Source: Pelagibius sp048268885 (GTDB taxonomy: Bacteria; Pseudomonadota; Alphaproteobacteria; Kiloniellales; Kiloniellaceae). Taken from it: 64,000 bases of DNA. The stretch covers positions 1 to 64,000 of the forward strand of contig JBLWUP010000014.1 of the NCBI GenBank assembly GCA_048268885.1, given 5' to 3'. Within the stretch, counting starts at the first letter, position 1. The number at the start of each line of letters is the position of its first letter. The translations under genes were made by a program, and so were the position numbers. Positions 45,510 to 53,791 of the stretch are shown piece after piece. The notes beneath the pieces were generated by a model. It saw only the letters and a list, made by a program, of their open reading frames with translations, was not told where the DNA came from and ran no database searches.

Positions 45510-45530
45510 TATGTGAATAAATTTCACATA
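45510..45530. promoter_or_regulatory. Operator-like palindrome between ureohydrolase and lysR
   Basis: Perfect 8-bp arms TATGTGAA/TTCACATA around TAAAT, 11 bp before the LysR start and about 65 bp before the ureohydrolase. TTGACA at 45490-45495 is a possible -35 toward lysR. The palindrome is well placed for LysR-type control or autorepression. Confidence 0.5.
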
Positions 45531-45541
45531 TAGGCTTTTCC

Positions 45542-46510
45542 ATGTCGGCCCGACTGCCCCCGCTCAACCCCCTGCGCGCCTTCGAGGCGGCGGCGCGCCA
45601 CGGCTCGGTGACCCGCGCCGCCAAGGAACTGAACGTCACCCACGGCGCGGTCAGCCATCAGATCCGCAGCCTGGAGGCGGCGCTGAAGGTGACTTTGCTG
45701 GAACGCGGCGCGCGGCGCGTGCGCCTGACGCCGCACGGGGCGGCCCTGCTGCCGACGCTGTCCACCGCCTTCGAGGAAATCGCCGCGGCCACCGCGCGCA
45801 TGACGCGGCCGAGCACCGGCGGCGAGCTGACGGTGAGCTGCGTTCCCGCCCTGCTGTCGCTCTGGCTCATCCCGCGGCTCGGCGGCTTCGCCGAGCAGTT
45901 CCCCGGCATCCGCCTGCGCCTGCAGGGCTCGAACGATCCGGCCGGCGTGTACGATCCGGACATCGACATCTGCATCCGCTACGGCCAGGGCGAGTGGAAC
46001 GACTGCTGGGTCAGCGAATGGGCGGAGATCGAGCTCTTTCCCGTCGCCAGCCCGACGCTGCTGAACACGCGGCCGCTGCGCGCGTTGAAGGACCTGGCGC
46101 ATCACGTCATCCTGCACGCCGACAGCGGGCGGGAATGGCAGACCTGGCAGACGGCGGCCAAGGCGCTGGAGCTGGGACGCGGGCCGCAGCATTTCATGGG
46201 CGACGCCCGCGTCGCCATGGACGCCGCGCTGGCCGGCAACGGCGTCGCGCTGGGCGACAACATGACCGCCAGCCGCCTCATGGCCAACGGCAGCCTGGTG
46301 GCTCCCTTCGACCTGGCGGTGCCGGCCGTCGACCGCTTCTACGTCGCCTGCCGCAACGAGGTGAAGGCGGCGCCCATCGTCGGCGTCTTCATCGACTGGC
46401 TTTTCGCGGCACGCGACGAGCAGGAAGCGCGGGCCGAGATCCAGGCCGTGGCGCGGCGCAGCCTGCGCCGCCGTGGCAAACCGCTGCCGCAGGGGGAAAA
46501 GGACGCCTAG
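45542..46510 (+). CDS. LysR-family transcriptional regulator (GcvA-like)
   Basis: A 322-residue regulator: winged HTH at the N-terminus (LNPLRAFEAAARHGSVTRAA, KELNVTHGAVSHQIRSLEAA) and a periplasmic-binding-fold effector domain from about 95. The HTH opening and ERGARRVRLTPHGAALL resemble GcvA. Divergent from the ureohydrolase/Pot operon, it is the likely regulator of that operon with a related metabolite as inducer (inference). Its TAG stop begins a two-hairpin repeat. Confidence 0.93.
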   Translation: MSARLPPLNPLRAFEAAARHGSVTRAAKELNVTHGAVSHQIRSLEAALKVTLLERGARRVRLTPHGAALLPTLSTAFEEIAAATARMTRPSTGGELTVSCVPALLSLWLIPRLGGFAEQFPGIRLRLQGSNDPAGVYDPDIDICIRYGQGEWNDCWVSEWAEIELFPVASPTLLNTRPLRALKDLAHHVILHADSGREWQTWQTAAKALELGRGPQHFMGDARVAMDAALAGNGVALGDNMTASRLMANGSLVAPFDLAVPAVDRFYVACRNEVKAAPIVGVFIDWLFAARDEQEARAEIQAVARRSLRRRGKPLPQGEKDA

Positions 46511-46647
46511 ATCGGATCACCTTTAGACAGAACCACTTGGTGGTTCTGTCTAAAGGTGTGAATCCGATCTATTCCCAATACATAGAGCAGACTCACAGGG
46601 TTGGTGGATCGCCTTCGGCGATTCCAGCCGACCCTGATCTGCTCTAG
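46508..46647 (+). repeat. Stop-codon-linked two-hairpin repeat, copy 2
   Basis: 140 bp, starting with the TAG stop of the LysR gene and ending TGCTCTAG. Its inner stem is CTTTAGACAGAACCAC/GTGGTTCTGTCTAAAG; compared with copy 1 (GTTGAGAC.../...GTCTCAAC), two base pairs differ and both are changed on both sides (G-C to C-G and G-C to T-A), so pairing is kept. Linker ATTCCCAATACAT and hairpin B are nearly the same as in copy 1. Confidence 0.9.
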
Positions 46648-46672
46648 CGTCGCTTGGACGGGCGGGCCCGGC

Positions 46673-47512
46673 TCAGGCGCTCTGCGCCAGTCCGCGGCGC
46701 CACATCTCCGCTTCCTTGTCGCGGCGCTTGCGCAGGCCCGCGCTGTCGGGCCAGAGGCGCTTCATCTTCTCGATCTCCGCGGCGACCTGGTCCAGGCGGC
46801 CGGCGGCGATGTGGTCGCGGATCGCCTTCATCTCGCGCCGCGAGTCGCCTGTCAGCTTGGTGCCCCGGTTGTAGACCAGGCTGACCAGGGCGCCCCGGCA
46901 CAGCGGCGGCAGGCCGGAGAGGTCGCCGTAGCAGCTTGCGGTCTGCTCGACGCTGCGCGGCAGGGCGCGCTTCACGAAGACGCTCCAGGCGGCCTGGAAG
47001 GGGATGTTCAGGTCGGCCATGGCGGCGACGGCTTCGGCGCTGCCTTTCTTGCCCAGGTGCGGGCGCAGGCTGGCCATCTGCTCCGCCGTCAGGATGCCGG
47101 CCCAATCGGCCTCGAAGTCCGCCGCTTCCTGAAAGCGCAGGTCGTAGCCGACCCCGATGGTGACGCCGCTGGCCTCGCCCGGAAAGTGCGGCCTGGCCAC
47201 ATGGCGGTCGTAGAACTTCCGGCTGCCGACTTCCTCGCCGACGATGAAGCCGACGGACTCGGTGGGAAGGACCCGGGACGGCTCCGGCCGGCTTTCCAGC
47301 CACACCCAGGTCTCGGCATCGGCGATGCCGGTGACCGGCAGTCCGGCCAGCATCTGGGCCTCCTGCACGGCGCTCTCGGTGCCGCGGCCGAAATCGCCGT
47401 CGACACGGATCAGGGCGCCGATGCGATTCAGCAGATGCTGCAGGCGTTCGACGTCGGCGCCCTGCGCGCCGCGCTGAAGATTGGCGGGATGTTCCCCTGC
47501 GGCCAAGGCCAT
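46673..47512 (-). CDS. Peptidoglycan-binding domain plus lysozyme-like domain protein
   Basis: A 279-residue protein. Residues 8-60 are a PG_binding_1 domain (LQRGAQGADVERLQHLLNRI, DGDFGRGTESAVQEAQ). The rest resembles GH24/pesticin-type lysozymes: Glu in VGFIVGEEVGSRKFYDRH, then GVTIGVGYDLRF (compare TIGxGH in T4 lysozyme) and GALVSLVYNRGTKL. No signal peptide is evident at the chosen start (47512, with GGGGGA upstream), so a holin, non-classical export or a cytoplasmic role must be assumed. No other phage gene is present. Confidence 0.82.
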   Translation of the reverse strand: MALAAGEHPANLQRGAQGADVERLQHLLNRIGALIRVDGDFGRGTESAVQEAQMLAGLPVTGIADAETWVWLESRPEPSRVLPTESVGFIVGEEVGSRKFYDRHVARPHFPGEASGVTIGVGYDLRFQEAADFEADWAGILTAEQMASLRPHLGKKGSAEAVAAMADLNIPFQAAWSVFVKRALPRSVEQTASCYGDLSGLPPLCRGALVSLVYNRGTKLTGDSRREMKAIRDHIAAGRLDQVAAEIEKMKRLWPDSAGLRKRRDKEAEMWRRGLAQSA

Positions 47513-47622
47513 GACGTTTCCCCCTGTGGACGGCGAAGCGTCATTCGACGGCAAGGACGCCGCGCCATCAAGGGGACGGAAGGAGTATGTCTTTCGGGTA
47601 GCCGGACGTTTGGCGGCGGTAC

Positions 47623-48480
47623 TCAGCCCGCCTTTTCGAAGACCGCCTGGATGATGGCGATGCGGTCCTCGAAGAGGCTGCGGCGCAGGTTGGCGACCAT
47701 CTCGGCGAAGGAAGGGCCGAGGATGAGGGCCGGGCCGGATGGGGCCGCTCCCGATTTGGCGCCAGCCTTCTGCGCGGCCACCGCCTTCTCGCTCCAGGCC
47801 TTGGACTCTCCGGTCAGGTCGCGCCAGTGGCGCTGCTTCAGCCCGGTGGCGAGGATCGCTTCGCGCACGCCCTCGGGCGTCATCAGGTGGCTCCACTCGG
47901 CGCTGGCCGACCAGGGCACCGGGAAGTAGGGCTCGCCCGCCGGCCCGGCCATGACGTCGTAGAGGCCGAAACGCCCGCCCGGTTTCAAGGCCCGCGCGAC
48001 TTCGCGGTAGAGCCGCGCCTTGTCGGCGATGTTCATCGCCGCGTGCTGGGTCCAGATCAGGTCGAAGCCGGCCTCGGCGAAGGGCAGGGCGAGGCCGTTG
48101 CCGCAGACGAAGCCGGTCTTCTTGGCGAGGCCGACCCGGGCGCTGAGCTCGCTGGCGGTGCGGCAGTAGACCTCCGTGAGGTCCAGGCCGACCACACGGC
48201 AGCCGCGCTCGGTCGCCAGCCAGCGCGCCGGCCCGCCGATGCCGCAGCCGAGGTCGAGCGCCAGCTGTCCCGCCTGCGGGTTCAGCAGCTGCGCCAGCTC
48301 GGCCGTCGCCTGGTGGCCGCGGCTGTGAAACTGATCGTAGGGAGCGAGGTCTTCGGCGGTGAGCCGGTCGAGATCCTTACCCGCGGCCGTAAGCGCGGAG
48401 AGGATGCGGCCTGTAAGTTCGCCCTCCCGGGCGTAGTGCTGTGCGGCGGAGGGTAATGGGCTCATCGGTGAGACGAGCAT
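47623..48480 (-). CDS. SAM-dependent methyltransferase (sarcosine/dimethylglycine methyltransferase-like)
   Basis: A 285-residue class I methyltransferase. Motif I is LALDLGCGIGGPARWLA, with VVGLDLTEVYCRTASELS next. PYDQFHSRGHQATAELAQLL just before motif I is shared with glycine-betaine-pathway methyltransferases, but similar proteins methylate other small molecules, so the substrate is open. A single gene, 110 bp from the lysozyme-like gene on the same strand. Confidence 0.85.
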   Translation of the reverse strand: MLVSPMSPLPSAAQHYAREGELTGRILSALTAAGKDLDRLTAEDLAPYDQFHSRGHQATAELAQLLNPQAGQLALDLGCGIGGPARWLATERGCRVVGLDLTEVYCRTASELSARVGLAKKTGFVCGNGLALPFAEAGFDLIWTQHAAMNIADKARLYREVARALKPGGRFGLYDVMAGPAGEPYFPVPWSASAEWSHLMTPEGVREAILATGLKQRHWRDLTGESKAWSEKAVAAQKAGAKSGAAPSGPALILGPSFAEMVANLRRSLFEDRIAIIQAVFEKAG

Positions 48481-48583
48481 GGCACCGGCGGGGCTGCGCC
48501 TGCAAGCCCTTGCGGTTGCCCCGCTTCATTTGGTCGCGTCGCATTGTTCGACTGCCCCTAAAAGTTTTCGGCGCCGGACATCG

Positions 48584-48811
48584 TCAGATGTCCTCGGCAA
48601 GCGTGTTGGTGTTGACCTCGGCCAGGTGGATGGCCTCGGTCAGCAGCTGGGCGATCTCCAGGTTGTTCTCCATCACCGCCTTGGCCTCGGGGCGCGGATC
48701 GTCGCCGTAGTTCGCCATGCGCAGCAGGATCTCGGCGCGGATCTCCGAGAGGATGTCCTCGGTCCGCTTGCCGTCCGGGTTGTCGTGCGACACCAGGTGC
48801 TTGGTCGTCAT
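48584..48811 (-). CDS. Small conserved hypothetical protein
   Basis: A 75-residue acidic, helical protein (TTKHLVSHDNPDGKRTEDIL, SEIRAEILLRMANYGDDPRP). No known domain is recognised. The ATG has GGGGTG about 6 nt upstream on its strand. It is divergent from the membrane protein at 48977, and the inverted repeat TTAAC-AATG-GTTAA (48872-48885) lies between them. Confidence 0.6.
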   Translation of the reverse strand: MTTKHLVSHDNPDGKRTEDILSEIRAEILLRMANYGDDPRPEAKAVMENNLEIAQLLTEAIHLAEVNTNTLAEDI

Positions 48812-48976
48812 GGGTCCACCCCTTCAGGTGTCCGTTTCACAGTCACTGCGCGCAGTATCGACGCTGAACCCTTAACAATGGTTAACGGAATGGACGGGCA
48901 TCCGCCGTCTCGGTCGCCCGCCGCGCAACCTGTGATATAAGGGCCGGCGGCGAAATCGCCGATGATGGGGAAGGGC

Positions 48977-49864
48977 ATGACAGCAACACAGGACGGCATC
49001 CTCTGGCGCCTCGCGCGCCTGCATCCGGGTTGGATGGCGGTGCCGGTTGCCTGCGCCTTCATCTTGAACGGCTTGGCCTACTTCTTTGCAGAGCGCGAGG
49101 GGGGAGCAGGGGAGGCGGGGTCCCTCGTTGCTTCCTTGCCGATCTTCGCGCTGGCTTGCGGTTACGCCTTTCTTGTCACCGCGTTGGTATCCGGACGCTT
49201 CCACTCCACAGGTCCGCGGCGGTTGCGCGGCCCCACCATCGGATTGGTCGTGGTTTTCACGTGTCTTCTTGCAATGCCTCTCTTCGTGGTTTTGGGCGGG
49301 ATTTTTGGAGTGCCGCTTAAGGCCGGTAGTTGGCCGGAACAGGCTATGATATCGGCGTGGGGAACGTTCGTTGTCAGTGGCTACTATCTGATGATTAGGG
49401 CGAGCATCGATTTGGTCGCTGCTGAACGCGGTTTCGGTGGTGGTACCGGGCGCAAGATCGGCACCTTCCTGCTGCTGTTCTTCTGGGTGTTCGGCGTATT
49501 CTTCATTCAGGCTCGACTGCGGCGTCTGGTGCGGAAGTTCGCTGCCGGAGGCCTGGTACGACTGCCAATGGAAAAGCTGGAACTGGTCGAGTCGACCTCC
49601 GGGCGGCTGGCCCTGGTCCTGACCGAGGATGTCGGGGGCGAAGGTTTTGAAGCCTATGGCGAGGAACTCATCAATCGGCTTGACGGGCATATCTTGAAGA
49701 AAGCCGATCTGCCGAACGGTGTTGTCTGGAAAGTCGAGATTGAGGGATCGAATCTTCGGCTTCTTGTTGACGAGTCTCTCAACCGTATCTCGCTGGAAGC
49801 CTGCGAGGATTCCGCTGAACTGCTGCTGAGCAAACTTCAGAAGTGGTTCGCGCCTTCCGCCTGA
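48977..49864 (+). CDS. Four-helix membrane protein of unknown function
   Basis: A 295-residue protein with hydrophobic helices at about 20-38, 48-66, 85-105 and 155-178 after a short cytoplasmic N-terminus, and a 110-residue soluble C-terminal domain (LVRLPMEKLELVESTSGRLA ...). No family is recognised. The start at 48977 has GGGGAAGGG upstream, better than the ATGs at 48962/48965. Codon use is less GC-biased than in neighbouring genes (frequent GAT, ATT, CTT), which hints at acquisition by transfer. Confidence 0.75.
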   Translation: MTATQDGILWRLARLHPGWMAVPVACAFILNGLAYFFAEREGGAGEAGSLVASLPIFALACGYAFLVTALVSGRFHSTGPRRLRGPTIGLVVVFTCLLAMPLFVVLGGIFGVPLKAGSWPEQAMISAWGTFVVSGYYLMIRASIDLVAAERGFGGGTGRKIGTFLLLFFWVFGVFFIQARLRRLVRKFAAGGLVRLPMEKLELVESTSGRLALVLTEDVGGEGFEAYGEELINRLDGHILKKADLPNGVVWKVEIEGSNLRLLVDESLNRISLEACEDSAELLLSKLQKWFAPSA

Positions 49865-49878
49865 TCCAGAAAGAACAA

Positions 49879-49900
49879 GGGCCGCCCGAGGGGGCGGCCC
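49879..49900 (-). terminator. Terminator of hsp20
   Basis: Perfect 9-bp stem GGGCCGCCC/GGGCGGCCC. Read on the minus strand it is followed by TTGTTCTTTCT, so it mainly ends the hsp20 transcript; it may also stop the convergent membrane-protein gene. Confidence 0.65.
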
Positions 49901-49950
49901 AAAGTCTGGGACAAGGGAACAATGAAACCTAGGTGACTAGGTTGTGCGTC

Positions 49951-50439
49951 CTATTTCCCGCGCGAGATGGTGATCTTCTTCGCCTTCTTCTGCGCGGACT
50001 TCGCCTTGGGCAGGTCGATGGTCATGACGCCGTCCTTGAAGGCGGCGCTGATCTTCCCTTCGTCGATCTCGACCGGCAGCGTGAAGGCGCGGCGGAAGCT
50101 GCCGAAGGAGCGCTCGCGGCGGTGATAGTTCTCCTCCTTGACCTCCTTCTCCTCCTTCTTCTCGCCGGAGATGGTCAGGGTGTTGTCGGCGAAGGTCACC
50201 TCGATGTCCTTCTCGGTCATGCCGGGCAGCTCGGCGGTGACGTGGTAGGCCTTGTCGTCCTCGCTGGTGTCGACGCGGACGTCCATGGCGATGCCGCCGC
50301 CGTTTTCCTTTAGCAGGGAAGGCGCGCCGAAGCCGCTCCAGAAGTTGTCGAAGACACGGTCGACCTCGCGCTGCAAGTCGCTGAGCGCGGGGGCGCCACT
50401 CTTACCATGATGCCAAGGGGCCAAATCTTTGAGAGCCAT
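49951..50439 (-). CDS. Small heat-shock protein (Hsp20/alpha-crystallin)
   Basis: A 162-residue chaperone that holds unfolding proteins. The alpha-crystallin domain spans about 45-150: IAMDVRVDTSEDDKAYHVTA, ELPGMTEKDIEVTFADNTLT, then the hallmark AAFKDGVMTIDLPKAKSAQK (A-x-x-x-x-G-V-x-x-I-x-x-P). The C-terminal KITISRGK lacks a full I-x-I. AGGAGG precedes the ATG at 50439. Single gene, divergent from meaB. Confidence 0.95.
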   Translation of the reverse strand: MALKDLAPWHHGKSGAPALSDLQREVDRVFDNFWSGFGAPSLLKENGGGIAMDVRVDTSEDDKAYHVTAELPGMTEKDIEVTFADNTLTISGEKKEEKEVKEENYHRRERSFGSFRRAFTLPVEIDEGKISAAFKDGVMTIDLPKAKSAQKKAKKITISRGK

Positions 50440-50649
50440 TCCTAACCTCCTATGAATACAAAGGACGTCTTATCGAACGACGTTTGGCTGAGCCTAGGCC
50501 AGGCAGGTGGGGAGTTCTTTGAGGCAGATCAACCCCAGGGAGCGGCGCTCGCGCGCGAGTGCGTCCGAGCGGGTTCAAGGCCTGCCGCGGCCCCTTTGGT
50601 AATATCTTCGCTCTTGACCCGTCCGGCGAGACGCGGCCAACTTGCGGGT

Positions 50650-51588
50650 ATGGCACTCGGGCGCACCATGACCCTCCAGGAACTCACCGACGGCGGCAAG
50701 GCCGCCATGGCGGAGGCTCTGGCCGTGCTGGAATCGGCACCGGACGCGCCGCAGACCATCGGGCTGCTGGACGCGGCCTATGCTGCGCCGCGCGCCCAGG
50801 TGGTCGGCATCACCGGGCCGCCGGGCGTCGGCAAGTCGACCCTGCTGGGCTCGCTCATCCCCGAACTGCGCGAGAGCGGGCGCAGCGTCGGCGTCATCGC
50901 CGTCGATCCTTCCTCGCGGCAGACCGGCGGGGCGCTGCTCGGCGACCGCCTGCGCCTGATGACCGATCCGGAGGACGAGGGCGTCTTCGTGCGCTCCATG
51001 GCCGCGCGCGACCGCCTCGGCGGGCTCGCCGAGCTGACCGTGGGCGGCATGCTGCTGATGCGCGCCGTCTACGACGTGGTGCTGATCGAGACCGTCGGCG
51101 TCGGCCAGTCGGAAACCGACGTCGCCTGGGTCGCCGATACGGTGGTGTTCTGCGTGCAGCCGGGCTCCGGCGACTCCCTGCAGTTCATGAAGGCCGGCAT
51201 CATGGAGATTCCGGACCTGGCGGTGGTCACCAAGGGCGACATGGAGGCCGCGCAGCGCACCAAGGCGGACCTGAAGGCCGCCCTGGCGCACCAGCGCCGC
51301 CGCGACGGCTGGACGGTGCCGATCCTGCCGGTGGCCGCGCAGAAGGGCAGCGGCATCGCCCCGCTGGTCGCCGCGATCGAGCGCCACAAGGCCTGGCTCA
51401 GCGAGGCCGGCCGCCTGGAGGCGCGCCGCCACAACAACGCCAAGCAGTGGTTCCGCGAGGCGCTGACCACCCGTTTCGGCCGCGAAGGCGTGAAGCGCGC
51501 CGAGATGCTGGGCTGCCGCATGAACCTCGACCGTGGCGACGCCCCCTACGAACGCCTCGCCGATCTCTCCGCGGCCATCGTCGACTGA
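50650..51588 (+). CDS. meaB: MeaB/ArgK-type GTPase, methylmalonyl-CoA mutase chaperone
   Basis: A 312-residue G3E-type GTPase. Walker A is GITGPPGVGKSTLLGSL, Walker B/switch region VGVIAVDPSSRQTGGALLGD, and the G4-like VVTKGD. MeaB protects adenosylcobalamin-dependent methylmalonyl-CoA mutase and gates its cofactor loading. The mutase genes are not in this window. The frame is open upstream to 50452, but the conserved part begins after the chosen ATG at 50650 (or 50668), so the extension is discounted. Confidence 0.92.
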   Translation: MALGRTMTLQELTDGGKAAMAEALAVLESAPDAPQTIGLLDAAYAAPRAQVVGITGPPGVGKSTLLGSLIPELRESGRSVGVIAVDPSSRQTGGALLGDRLRLMTDPEDEGVFVRSMAARDRLGGLAELTVGGMLLMRAVYDVVLIETVGVGQSETDVAWVADTVVFCVQPGSGDSLQFMKAGIMEIPDLAVVTKGDMEAAQRTKADLKAALAHQRRRDGWTVPILPVAAQKGSGIAPLVAAIERHKAWLSEAGRLEARRHNNAKQWFREALTTRFGREGVKRAEMLGCRMNLDRGDAPYERLADLSAAIVD

Positions 51589-51666
51589 TTCCCTGCCGGC
51601 GGCCGCTGTCCCCCCTCACCCAGCTTCGCCTAGGCTCGATCTTTCGATCTCTCCAAGGCTACGCAA

Positions 51667-51725
51667 CCCTCTCCCTCCAGGGGAGAGGGTTTCTTTTTGT
51701 TGCCCTCTCCCCTGGAGGGAGAGGG
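51667..51725. repeat. Perfect 23-bp inverted repeat between meaB and ygfZ
   Basis: Arms 51667-51689 and 51703-51725 (CCCTCTCCCTCCAGGGG... and its exact complement) around a T-rich 13-nt loop. It lies between convergent genes and could terminate both. CCCTCTCC-type palindromes of this kind are dispersed in many proteobacteria. Confidence 0.85.
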
Positions 51726-51761
51726 AGGGGCCCGCGAAGCGGGAGGGTGAGGGGGCGAGCG

Positions 51762-52658
51762 CTAGAACGTCGCCCAATCGGGCTTCTTGGGCGTCACCTC
51801 GGCGTCGCCGGCTTTCAACGGCTCGCTGTCTTCAAGGGCGTCCAATCGCAGCAGGGCGAGGCCGACGCTCTTGCCGTCGCGGGCGACGGCCGAGCGCAGG
51901 GTGCCGGCTTCCTTGCCGTTACGGGTGATCGGCGTGCCGGGCTCCGGCGCCGGACCGTCGATCTCGAGGGGCACCAGCCGCTTCTTGGTGAGGCCGCGGT
52001 AGCGCATGCGCGCGGTTAGCTCCTGGCCCATGTAGCAGCCCTTGTCCCAGTCGATGCCGTGCAGCTCGTCGAAGCCGCTTTCCAGCAGGGTCGACTTCTC
52101 GACCTCCAGGTCGCGGCTGCCGTCGGGCACCCCGGCGGCGAGGCGCAGGGCGTCGTAGTCCGCGAGGCTGCCCGGCGTGAAGCCGGCGTCGCTCAGGGAC
52201 TGCTGCGCGCCCGCCTTGGGCAGGATGGCGCGGGCGCCGAGGGCCGGCAGGCGCGGGTCGACGAAGGCAAGGCCGCCGCCGAAGGGCCGGGCGCGGCCCG
52301 GCTCGGCGGGCAACGCCAGCTTGGTCAGGGCGTCGGGGCCGATCAGCGCGGCGACGGCGAGATCCTCGGCCGCTTCCACGGTGACCTGCGCGCGCAGCTT
52401 GTAGAGCTTCAGGCGGCGCGCCAGATCGGCGGCGCGTTCGGCCTCGCAGTCGGCGAGGAAGGCGTCGTCTTCTTCGGTGAGGAAGAACTCGTGCAGGAAC
52501 TTGCCCTGGGGCGTCAGGAAGGCGGTCCAGAGCGCGCGGTCCGGCGCCACCCGCATCACGTCGTTGGAGACGATGCCCTGCAGGAAGTCGCGCCGCTCGG
52601 CCCCGCCGATGCGCAGGACACCGCGATGTTCCAGGACGATGGCTTTGGTTTCCGCCAT
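51762..52658 (-). CDS. ygfZ: YgfZ/GcvT-type folate-binding protein
   Basis: A 298-residue protein of the YgfZ branch of the GcvT fold, which with folate supports repair or assembly of some Fe-S enzymes. The signature K-G-C-Y-x-G-Q-E is present as WDKGCYMGQELTARMRY; RRDFLQGIVSNDVMRV and AFLTPQGKFLHEFFL are typical N-terminal blocks. Length fits. Monocistronic, convergent with meaB. Confidence 0.93.
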   Translation of the reverse strand: MAETKAIVLEHRGVLRIGGAERRDFLQGIVSNDVMRVAPDRALWTAFLTPQGKFLHEFFLTEEDDAFLADCEAERAADLARRLKLYKLRAQVTVEAAEDLAVAALIGPDALTKLALPAEPGRARPFGGGLAFVDPRLPALGARAILPKAGAQQSLSDAGFTPGSLADYDALRLAAGVPDGSRDLEVEKSTLLESGFDELHGIDWDKGCYMGQELTARMRYRGLTKKRLVPLEIDGPAPEPGTPITRNGKEAGTLRSAVARDGKSVGLALLRLDALEDSEPLKAGDAEVTPKKPDWATF

Positions 52659-52744
52659 GCTCTGCCGAATCCTACCCAGTTGTTCAGCCTCCTAGAGGTG
52701 GCATCCTGCGCGCGCCAGCGCAAGAGGGGGGCGGCAAGGGGGGC

Positions 52745-52774
52745 TTTGCCAAGGCCCGGCCCCGGTCCTATAAC
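52745..52774 (+). promoter_or_regulatory. Candidate promoter of the first GT9 gene
   Basis: TTTGCC (52745-52750), an 18-bp spacer and TATAAC (52769-52774). A start near 52781 would leave out the in-frame GTG at 52777 and supports the ATG at 52819. Confidence 0.45.
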
Positions 52775-52818
52775 CCGTGAAGCCCCTTCAATCTCACGAA
52801 TCGGCCTTTTCCCGCCCC

Positions 52819-53778
52819 ATGCGCCTGCTCTTCATCACCGCGACCCGCATCGGCGACGCCGTGCTCTCGACCGGCCTGCTGGGGGAGATGATCGCGCGCC
52901 ACCCGGGCATCGAGGTGACCGTCGCCGTGGGCCGGCTCTCGGCGCCGCTCTTTGCCGCCGTGCCGGGGCTGGAGCGCATCCTCCTCATCGACAAACAGCG
53001 CTATAACCGTCACTGGCTGAAGCTGTGGCAGCGCACCGCCTTCCGCTATTGGGACATCGTCGTCGACCTGCGCGGCTCGGCGCTCTCCTACCTGGTGCCT
53101 GCGGGGCGGCGTTACGTCATCGGCAAGCGCAAGCCGGGCCGCCACCGGGTCGAGGAACTGGGCGACCTGATCCAGATGGCCCCGCCGCCGGCGCCGCGCC
53201 TATGGCTGGCCGAGGCAGTAAGGGCGCGCGCCGCCCAGTTGCTGCCCGACGACGGCACGCCGGTGCTGGCCCTGGCCCCCGCCGCCAACTGGCAGGGCAA
53301 GACCTGGCCGGCCGAGCGCTTCGCCGAACTGGCGCTGCGGCTGACCACCGAGGACGGCATTCTGCCCGGCGCGCGCATCGCCGTGCTGGCGGCGCCGCAC
53401 GAGATGTTTCAGGCCCGCCCGGTGTTGCAGGCGGCGGGCGGGCGCGGCGTGAACCTCTTCGAGAAAAGCGACCTGCTGATGGCCGCAGGCTGCCTGGAGC
53501 GTGCGGATTTCTTCGTCGGCAACGATTCCGGCCTGATGCACCTCTCGGCGGCGGCAGGCACGCCGACCCTCGGCCTCTTCGGCCCGAGCCCGGAGGCGCG
53601 CTACCGCCCCTGGGGGCCCAAGGCGGCCTTCGTGCGCACCCCGGAGAGTTTCGAGGAACTGACCGGCGCGCCCGATTTCGATTTTGCCGCGCGGCAGTGT
53701 TTCATGGAGAGCCTCACGGTGGAGGCCGCGGAGGCGGAGGCGCGCCGGCTCTGGGCCTGGGTGAATCGCGGTAACTGA
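52819..53778 (+). CDS. Glycosyltransferase family 9 (heptosyltransferase-like) 1
   Basis: A 319-residue GT-B enzyme of the ADP-heptose:LPS heptosyltransferase type. N-terminal MRLLFITATRIGDAVLSTGL matches the family opening, ALAPAANWQGKTWPAERFAE the nucleotide-sugar loop, and DFFVGNDSGLMHLSAAAGTP TLGLFGPS-type end the second Rossmann core. It would transfer heptose or another sugar to the LPS core in the cytoplasm. It is convergent with a second GT9 gene, 13 bp apart. Confidence 0.92.
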   Translation: MRLLFITATRIGDAVLSTGLLGEMIARHPGIEVTVAVGRLSAPLFAAVPGLERILLIDKQRYNRHWLKLWQRTAFRYWDIVVDLRGSALSYLVPAGRRYVIGKRKPGRHRVEELGDLIQMAPPPAPRLWLAEAVRARAAQLLPDDGTPVLALAPAANWQGKTWPAERFAELALRLTTEDGILPGARIAVLAAPHEMFQARPVLQAAGGRGVNLFEKSDLLMAAGCLERADFFVGNDSGLMHLSAAAGTPTLGLFGPSPEARYRPWGPKAAFVRTPESFEELTGAPDFDFAARQCFMESLTVEAAEAEARRLWAWVNRGN

Positions 53779-53791
53779 TTAACTGAGGGAA

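Noticed and set aside
46673..47512. Lysozyme-like gene together with the collar protein as prophage remains
   Set aside because: They are 31 kb apart and no integrase, terminase, capsid or portal gene occurs between them. Both families exist outside phages.
48872..48885. TTAAC-AATG-GTTAA as a CtrA box
   Set aside because: Spacing is 6 bp. It is a perfect short inverted repeat and may be an operator, but there is no evidence for CtrA.
50452..50649. 66-codon N-terminal extension of MeaB
   Set aside because: The sequence is not family-like, includes the hsp20 upstream region and would give an unusually long MeaB.
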